From positions 1 through 64,000 of IMG/VR virus record IMGVR_UViG_3300046750_000743: DNA of 64,000 bases; one strand, written 5' to 3'. The stretch is from a virus. A program made the position numbers and the translations under genes. Positions 58,575 to 64,000 of this stretch are shown here, piece after piece. The notes beneath the pieces are model-generated. The model saw nothing but the letters and a program-made list of their open reading frames with translations. It had not been told where the DNA came from and made no database searches. Within the stretch, counting starts at the first letter, position 1. Each line of letters starts with the position of its first letter.

Positions 58575-59711
58575 ATGAAAGTCCACATACAAAATTACCA
58601 ATCTCTAAAAGATGTTGAGTTCGAGGTTAAAGGACTCACCGTCATCACGGGTCAGAACAACACAGGAAAATCCGCCTGTGCAAGAGCCTTATGTGGTGTG
58701 TTCTCCAATGCCAGAGGGCATTCTCATGTAAGGGTCGGGGAGAAGCATTCTACCGTAAAAGTCACCTTTGATGATAATGGTGTCGTAGAGTGGAAGAAGG
58801 GCAAAGGCATCAATTCTTACTCTGTCAACGGGACGCTCATAGACAAGGTGGGATCATCTGTGCCAGATGAGGTCAAGGAACTTGGAGTAGTGGGCGTAGA
58901 CGTGTCGGGAAAAGAGGTCTGGCCACAAGTCTCGAAGCAATTCGAGCAAGTATTCCTTTTAGACCTCCCTCCAAATGTTCTCTCTTCCGCTCTTTCGGAT
59001 GTGGACAAGATCCAGACCCTAGAAAAAGCTTCTGGCTTAGCTCGCTCTGATATTAAATCCCTAAAGTCAAAGATAAAATTCAAGAGGGAAGATCTTGAAT
59101 TTGAGAGGGGTGTGGTGAAAGGGTTTGATGGGTTAGGGGAGGCTTCAGATCTTATCCTTGAGATAGGTCAGATAGAATCTGATATCCAAGACAGACAGGC
59201 TGAGATAGAGTCTTTAGAGAAAGTGGAGCGGTATAGAAGCCAATGGCTCTCTGAGATACAAGAATTATCTAAATGCTCTCAAGTGTATATCCCTGAGCTA
59301 AACCTCGACGGCTTTCAAAGACTCGATTTCTTGATTGGTCAGTTGAAGAAGAGGAGTGACGTGTCTGTCAAGATCATGGTTATTGGCGTAGGTTTAGAGA
59401 GCTACCCTGAAATCCCGAGCGACCTGCCTAACGAAGATCACGAGAAATATCAAAAAGTTCTCGACCACATGAGGGGGCTGAGAGCCTCTGTCTCTTTGCT
59501 AGAACCCCTTGAGCAGGTTGAGATACCCTCTCTCTCTGTCCCTGAAGACACGCTCCTCTCAGAAGCAGAAGAGAGGAGAGCACTAAACTCTGAAGTAGAG
59601 GCTATGGTTGAAGGAATCTTTGAGATCACAAAAGAGGTTGAAGACTTAAAGTCTAACCTCACGGGAACTTGCCCTCTTTGCGACTCAGACCTTCTCAAAC
59701 ACTCTCATTAG
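58575..59711 (+). CDS. SbcC/Rad50-like ATPase, N-terminal half with zinc hook
   Basis: 378 residues. The N-terminal head half has Walker A GQNNTGKS (26-33), a Q-loop region near 130, then coiled-coil stretches (about 150-250 and 320-360), ending in a zinc-hook motif CPLC (366-369) just 9 residues before the stop. The signature, Walker B and H-loop are absent; they are in the separate gene at 7002-7616. I infer a two-chain Rad50, with the chain break at the hook. Tail-to-tail overlap of 17 nt with the helicase gene. Confidence 0.82.
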   Translation: MKVHIQNYQSLKDVEFEVKGLTVITGQNNTGKSACARALCGVFSNARGHSHVRVGEKHSTVKVTFDDNGVVEWKKGKGINSYSVNGTLIDKVGSSVPDEVKELGVVGVDVSGKEVWPQVSKQFEQVFLLDLPPNVLSSALSDVDKIQTLEKASGLARSDIKSLKSKIKFKREDLEFERGVVKGFDGLGEASDLILEIGQIESDIQDRQAEIESLEKVERYRSQWLSEIQELSKCSQVYIPELNLDGFQRLDFLIGQLKKRSDVSVKIMVIGVGLESYPEIPSDLPNEDHEKYQKVLDHMRGLRASVSLLEPLEQVEIPSLSVPEDTLLSEAEERRALNSEVEAMVEGIFEITKEVEDLKSNLTGTCPLCDSDLLKHSH

Positions 59712-62700
59712 AAGATAGCCACTTAATCATACTGTCAACAGAACTCTCTTTCGTGAGTGTAGGCTTAGACTCCTTAGATTGAGCCATGAACTCTTCTTTC
59801 GAGAGCACACATGCCTTTTTGACGAAAGAAGAGGGGTAGTCTCCGCAAAGGATATGTACCTTCTCTTGAGCTCTAGTCAAAGCAAGGTAAGCAAGTGTCT
59901 CTTCTTCCCTTATATCTTCTCCCATTCTAGGGAAGTACGTGGGGCTCATTGCCACATAGAGATCTCTACACTCTCTGCCTTTCCAATCCTTACACAAGCG
60001 GATAAGAACCCTGTCTTTATTCTTGTCTTTAGAATACATCTTAGACACTTTCTGCAAGCTCTCGATCTTCCTAAAGCTCTTCTCAAGGTCAAAGTCACAA
60101 TACTCGAAGATCCTATAAATGACATCAAAACCAGACTGTGAGAATTCTGCTTTATTATAGGCACTAACAGTACCTCCTCCTATTTCCTCCTTAAGCATAA
60201 AGAGTTCAGTGGGGGTTAAGAAGCTAACTCTCAACTCCATTAGGGTCTTACCTTCTGATGCCTTAAGAGACTTTGTTACAAAGTTCAACAAAGAGAGGGT
60301 ATCCCCCTCGAAGTCTAGGACGCTCTTGATCATAGAAACATACTCTGTTTCCTTGTCACTCAGAACCCCCTCATCTAATTCTTGAACTAGGAGCCAAGAT
60401 AGAAGACTCTCACCTCCCGCCTCTCGGGTTAGCTTATTGTTAAAGTCTCCGCCTAGATCCAACTGCAAGTACTTGTGTAAGTTAAGTATCGACTCTTGAA
60501 CGTGAGTTGGGTTGGGAGATCTGAGTCCTATTGCAGAGAGTACGGCCTTAATTGGAGTCTCATCTAGGAAGTCTCTGTTAGCGTAATATGGGACATTCTC
60601 AAGCATGAGTTCAACCGCGTATGCGACCATCTCTTTGCTAGACCTGACCGCAATTCCAAACTTGTGGTTCTCTCCACCTTCGTGATCCCACCCTTCAACC
60701 TCAACCAGCTCCTTGACTTCCTTTGCTAGGAAGTCTGCACCAGGGCTTCTAAGGTCTTTGTGGATCGAATAACTGATTTCACCGCCTTCTTTCATCGGGT
60801 TGGGGCGACAAGCGGATTCCTCTTCGGAGATAATCTTGTTCGCGGCCTCTATGATATTTGACCGAGACCTCATGTTCGTTGACAAAACCTTGTTCTTAGA
60901 TGCGTTCCTAGATGCGTTCTTAGTCCTCTGGTTACGGTCACCTATCGTAAAGAAGTTAGAAGAGGTCATTTGCTTTGGTTCAAGAGTCTTAGTGTCCACT
61001 GAACCTGAAATGAGACGGAACATCATCTTATCCGCCCCGCTCAAATCTTGAGCCTCATCTATGAGGATGTGGGTGTACTTACTATTCATCTCTTTTAGAA
61101 GAGCTGGCCTGTCTACTAGAGCACGACAAGCCAAGATAGAGAAGTCTTCTTGGTCAATCGCACCTTGTTTCTCTTTCGCATACTCATATGCACCATAAAC
61201 CGCGACCTTCATATCATAATCTACCATGTCTTTGAGCGAGGTGAGATCGAGAGGTGCTGACTTTTTCCTCTTCTCCCAGAGAGAAGACGCAGAGACCATC
61301 TTCTTCTTGTTCTCTTTTATGAATATAGTAAATTGACTCAGGTTTGCCTCATGGGTGTTATGGAGAGGGTCCATACCCAAGTTAAACCATTGGTTGCTCA
61401 CCTTAATAGGCTTAGGTTTGGCACTCTCTGAAGCAAACCTTTGAAATCCCTCATATGGAGAAGATTGACTTAGGTCTTCTTTACCGCCAGAGCTTTTTAT
61501 ATGCTGGTTTATAGAAGACCTAAAGTCCTTATCTAGCCACACCTCACTAGATCTAGGGGCAAGCTTGATTTTCCCTTTAGAGTATGTCGAAATAGCGGGG
61601 GCTACTAGCGAGAGCAGTTCTTTAGAATTTTCTTTAACCGCCTTCCTAGCAATTGTAGACACCACCCTAATCAGTAGAGGTGTTAGTCTAGGGTCTTCAC
61701 TACTTTCGGGGTCGAGTTCAACACCCTTTAGAAGAGGTTGATTGGGTGAGTCTTTGGAACCGTCACCTTGAATGACGAGATCTACAGCCAGCTTTACCCA
61801 CTCCTCCAATGTTTCATCTTTAATGATCTCTTTATCTGCAATGATCCCTAAATCCTTAACAATACTGAAGGCGACTGCTTCGGTTGAGACTCCTACGAAT
61901 CTGCCCATGCTTTCTTCCCCGCCATACTTAACAATCCTCTGTCTCAAATTGTCGGCTGTGTCTTTGCTCGTAGAGACAACAATCATGTTCTCAGGGGAGA
62001 CATCGAGTTCTTTAACCGTATAGGCAACCTTGCTCGCTACGACCTTGGTTTTACCTACCCCTGCACCTGCTTGCACAGAAGTCTCTCCTTTAGAGAGGAT
62101 GATATCTTCTTGGGTGGGAGTCAGTTTTTGCTCTTGACCTACTTTGGTCTTATGCTCTTCAGGGCTGTTAATAATACTGCTCGCGACCGCGATGGCTGGA
62201 GACTCACTCGATATCTCTTCAGAAGTCTTCTGGAGAGACTTCATCTTTTTCTCTCTCAAAGATATAAGTACAGCTCTCTCTTGGTCGGTGATGGTATCTG
62301 AGTTAATCTTGAGATTCAGGCTTCTGATCTCTTCAGATATAACTTGAACCTCTTTAAGTTCATTGAGGTGTATCTCTACCTGAGATACCTCTTCTAACTG
62401 AAGAGAGGCTTTCTTAATCCAGCGGTTAGGTAACTTTAGCCTAGAAGGGGGTGCTGTCAAGAGCATAGATAAGGATACTTGTTCGTCATAGCAAGCATAA
62501 ACACAAGTGCTGAGTATATCCCTGCTCTTCCTATCTGATATTTCTCGGATCAAGTTGCTTCTGCTCTTGTAAAATACACAAACGTCATAGAAGATGGAAC
62601 CTAATGCTAAGACTTGATCTGGGTTCGTCACTGCCCCTTTAAGAGCTCTCGATAGCTTATTAGGGAGAGTGTTAAATGCGGGGTATCCTCTTTCAGCTAA

Positions 62701-62868
62701 GGGGGATAAAAAATCTCTGATTACCCCGTTCCTGAGTTCCACATATCTCTTAAGAGTAGAAGCTCCAGCAAGAAAGGTCTTTTCAGACCCTCCTTTATTG
62801 TGGAATCCATATAGAGCTAGGTAGAATTTAAAAACCTCTAATTGGGTTCTGGTTTCTGAATTGGTCAT
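59695..62868 (-). CDS. UvrD/Rep-like superfamily 1A helicase
   Basis: 1,057 residues. The first 250 residues are an extra helical region. Then Walker A AGAGVGKTK (267-275), motif Ia VVSTSKDTADNLRQR, motif II ILIDEAQDLSG (about 630), motif III TIGDRNQRTKN, motif IV NMRSRSNIIEAANK, and motif VI YLALTRAQEKVHI near 1000 follow in order. It unwinds DNA 3' to 5', as UvrD/Rep/RecB do. No nuclease domain is seen, but SbcCD and the Cas4-like nuclease could supply one. Leftward single gene. Confidence 0.92.
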   Translation of the reverse strand: MTNSETRTQLEVFKFYLALYGFHNKGGSEKTFLAGASTLKRYVELRNGVIRDFLSPLAERGYPAFNTLPNKLSRALKGAVTNPDQVLALGSIFYDVCVFYKSRSNLIREISDRKSRDILSTCVYACYDEQVSLSMLLTAPPSRLKLPNRWIKKASLQLEEVSQVEIHLNELKEVQVISEEIRSLNLKINSDTITDQERAVLISLREKKMKSLQKTSEEISSESPAIAVASSIINSPEEHKTKVGQEQKLTPTQEDIILSKGETSVQAGAGVGKTKVVASKVAYTVKELDVSPENMIVVSTSKDTADNLRQRIVKYGGEESMGRFVGVSTEAVAFSIVKDLGIIADKEIIKDETLEEWVKLAVDLVIQGDGSKDSPNQPLLKGVELDPESSEDPRLTPLLIRVVSTIARKAVKENSKELLSLVAPAISTYSKGKIKLAPRSSEVWLDKDFRSSINQHIKSSGGKEDLSQSSPYEGFQRFASESAKPKPIKVSNQWFNLGMDPLHNTHEANLSQFTIFIKENKKKMVSASSLWEKRKKSAPLDLTSLKDMVDYDMKVAVYGAYEYAKEKQGAIDQEDFSILACRALVDRPALLKEMNSKYTHILIDEAQDLSGADKMMFRLISGSVDTKTLEPKQMTSSNFFTIGDRNQRTKNASRNASKNKVLSTNMRSRSNIIEAANKIISEEESACRPNPMKEGGEISYSIHKDLRSPGADFLAKEVKELVEVEGWDHEGGENHKFGIAVRSSKEMVAYAVELMLENVPYYANRDFLDETPIKAVLSAIGLRSPNPTHVQESILNLHKYLQLDLGGDFNNKLTREAGGESLLSWLLVQELDEGVLSDKETEYVSMIKSVLDFEGDTLSLLNFVTKSLKASEGKTLMELRVSFLTPTELFMLKEEIGGGTVSAYNKAEFSQSGFDVIYRIFEYCDFDLEKSFRKIESLQKVSKMYSKDKNKDRVLIRLCKDWKGRECRDLYVAMSPTYFPRMGEDIREEETLAYLALTRAQEKVHILCGDYPSSFVKKACVLSKEEFMAQSKESKPTLTKESSVDSMIKWLSSNESV

Positions 62869-62922
62869 TCTCTTCTCCGTTCCTTAAACTTAACCTCTGC
62901 CGATGATAGAAAGACTAATAAG

Positions 62923-63744
62923 ATGATTGTCATTGTATCTCCAAATGCAAAAAGTGCGGCTCTCTCCGTTGACCTTAAACACCCTCCCGTGTTGACAGTC
63001 AAGGCTCAATACGGGTCTTACACCTGCAAGGGCACCCAATACACTTCTCCGACAGAGAATAAGCCCTCTCCCTGCTTAGATAAGGACATCCCTTCCGTTG
63101 GAAGTAACGATGTCGTCTTAGTCAAGTCTCTAGACCTCGAAACATTGGGAGGTCTATTAAGGGCGAGTGGCGATTTCCCTCAAGAAGATGCCTTTTGGCA
63201 AGAAGTCTCTAAAGTTAAAGCGGGTCAGACTTCAAGCGACGAAGAGGTTCATGAGAAGATCCAAGGAATCTTACAGTGGCTTGAAGAGAATGACCCCATC
63301 TCTGAAGATGATGTTGACTTTATAGATGTCACGGATTTTTGTCGGTTGGCCTTTGCCTTTATTCGAGAAGCTGTTCTCGATGGGTTTATTGCAAAGAGAA
63401 TGGGGAAAGCGAGGATCTACCTTCGGGAGAAGTTAGATCAGGCCACTTTTTACAAAGAGTACTCGACAGGGCTTCTCTGTCGAAAGACAGAAGGGCATTT
63501 CGTGAATGACCTCTTTAGGGAATCGAGAGTCATTTGTGCCTATAACTCAAAAGATCGCACCATTACTGTGTCTTCTAGGGAGAAGATTAAAGGCTTTTCC
63601 TGTAGGGATGTCTGTACCTCTTTTTGGGGCGGTGATGTTTGGGGTGATGCCCTCTTAGCTGGAAGCCCCAACTACAGAGCTCTGGGGGAAGGTGAATACT
63701 TGAAAATTGTAATGAGAATTGTGGAGCTTCTCTCCAAGGTTTAA
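62923..63744 (+). CDS. Hypothetical protein
   Basis: 273 residues from ATG 62923, with no good SD visible. A region near residues 68-95 (VLVKSLDLETLGGLLRASG) reminds me of phage DHH-type or deaminase-associated proteins, too weakly to name. It has an N-terminal Cys pair (YTCKG, PCLDK) and a C-terminal Trp/Gly-rich part (SFWGGDVWGDALL). Function unknown. Confidence 0.6.
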   Translation: MIVIVSPNAKSAALSVDLKHPPVLTVKAQYGSYTCKGTQYTSPTENKPSPCLDKDIPSVGSNDVVLVKSLDLETLGGLLRASGDFPQEDAFWQEVSKVKAGQTSSDEEVHEKIQGILQWLEENDPISEDDVDFIDVTDFCRLAFAFIREAVLDGFIAKRMGKARIYLREKLDQATFYKEYSTGLLCRKTEGHFVNDLFRESRVICAYNSKDRTITVSSREKIKGFSCRDVCTSFWGGDVWGDALLAGSPNYRALGEGEYLKIVMRIVELLSKV

Positions 63745-63751
63745 TAAATGT

Positions 63752-63766
63752 TCTATCTTGCCCCCC
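63752..63766 (+). promoter_or_regulatory. TATA-like element followed by six C
   Basis: TCTATCTTG then six C (63761-63766), 27 nt before ATG 63793. One of the C-run promoters. Confidence 0.35.
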
Positions 63767-63792
63767 TTGAGCATATCACAGGGAGACAGAAC

Positions 63793-64000
63793 ATGAGAAA
63801 AACCTCCGCACCTCTAAAAGACATATTAGACAATCTTGACCCAGATGTCATAGAGAAGGGCAAAGTCGTCAAGGGTATTGTTCAACAATTTAAGAGTAAG
63901 CTTGAAGACGAACCTAAGAAATACAAGGTAGCCGACTACAATGTTACTGTAGAGGCCAACGGGGATGACCTGAGAGTCTCTTGCACCTGTAAATATTGGG
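63793..64000 (+). CDS. SWIM zinc-finger protein (3' partial)
   Basis: ATG 63793 with SD AGGGAGA; the frame is open to the window end (69 complete codons). Residues near the end, SCTCKYW, are the CxC start of a SWIM zinc finger, typical of a phage family that carries this motif near the N-terminus. The rest is outside the window. Confidence 0.6.
   Translation, partial: MRKTSAPLKDILDNLDPDVIEKGKVVKGIVQQFKSKLEDEPKKYKVADYNVTVEANGDDLRVSCTCKYW

Overview
The window looks like part of a large double-stranded DNA tailed bacteriophage genome (Caudoviricetes, probably jumbo class). It carries a terminase large subunit, a portal protein, a very long repeat-built fiber-like protein, and a large set of phage-encoded replication, recombination and nucleotide-metabolism genes. 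Gene density is high, with many ATGA stop/start overlaps, tail-to-tail overlaps and AGGAG-type ribosome binding sites. I see no integrase, no lysogeny module, no rRNA, no tRNA and no CRISPR array. The fiber architecture resembles marine phage fibers I remember, but the host cannot be named from this sequence.

Layout. 1-6204: fiber-like protein (5' end outside the window) and a hypothetical gene. 10008-6201 (leftward): a tightly overlapping replication/repair operon encoding a Cas4/AddB-like nuclease, a coiled-coil protein, a DnaN-type sliding clamp, the C-terminal half of an SbcC/Rad50 ATPase and two unknown proteins. 10084-12941: small unknown genes and a leftward PIN-PhoH ATPase. 13084-20307: head/packaging region with unknown proteins, a positional TerS candidate and TerL. 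20308-20801: a small-ORF and hairpin region. 25327-20802 (leftward): DUF6011-like, Dps-like, a disordered basic protein, and a DUF5872/ADP-ribosyltransferase-like/PAP2 fusion. 25481-28181: primase zinc domain, small genes, portal. 28184-33108: unknown genes plus a leftward set delta-prime, delta and NrdA. 33109-33656: a candidate structured RNA. 33657-39616: small genes, 2H phosphoesterase-like protein, NrdB and three pentapeptide-repeat paralogues. 39744-41345: a cytosine-C5 methyltransferase wholly inside a longer ORF in another frame. 41413-50118: mostly unknown genes, plus dNK, SSB-like, SLOG-like, C39 peptidase-like and GIY-YIG proteins. 52352-50050 (leftward): ThyX, SbcD/Mre11-like nuclease, unknown. 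52476-59711: DnaX, NusG-like, HTH/sigma-like, metallopeptidase-like, MazG-like, RecA and the N-terminal half of SbcC/Rad50. 62868-59695 (leftward): UvrD/Rep-like helicase. The window ends in a SWIM zinc-finger gene cut by the boundary.

How the genes fit together. DnaN, DnaX, delta-like and delta-prime-like proteins together make a nearly complete bacterial-type clamp and clamp loader. RecA, SbcC (two halves), SbcD, the Cas4-like nuclease and the UvrD-like helicase form a recombination/end-processing set. NrdA/NrdB, ThyX, the deoxynucleoside kinase and the MazG-like enzyme supply dNTPs. NusG-like and sigma-like proteins suggest the phage reprograms host RNA polymerase.

The most unusual features are: (i) two long overlapping reading frames at the methyltransferase locus; (ii) a Rad50/SbcC ATPase split into two genes about 51 kb apart; (iii) at least five promoter/ribosome-binding-site hairpins in which the -10 element lies in or before the loop and the SD lies in the 3' arm, recalling T4 late-gene RBS occlusion; (iv) the three-domain fusion protein; and (v) the structured non-coding region at 33.2-33.5 kb.
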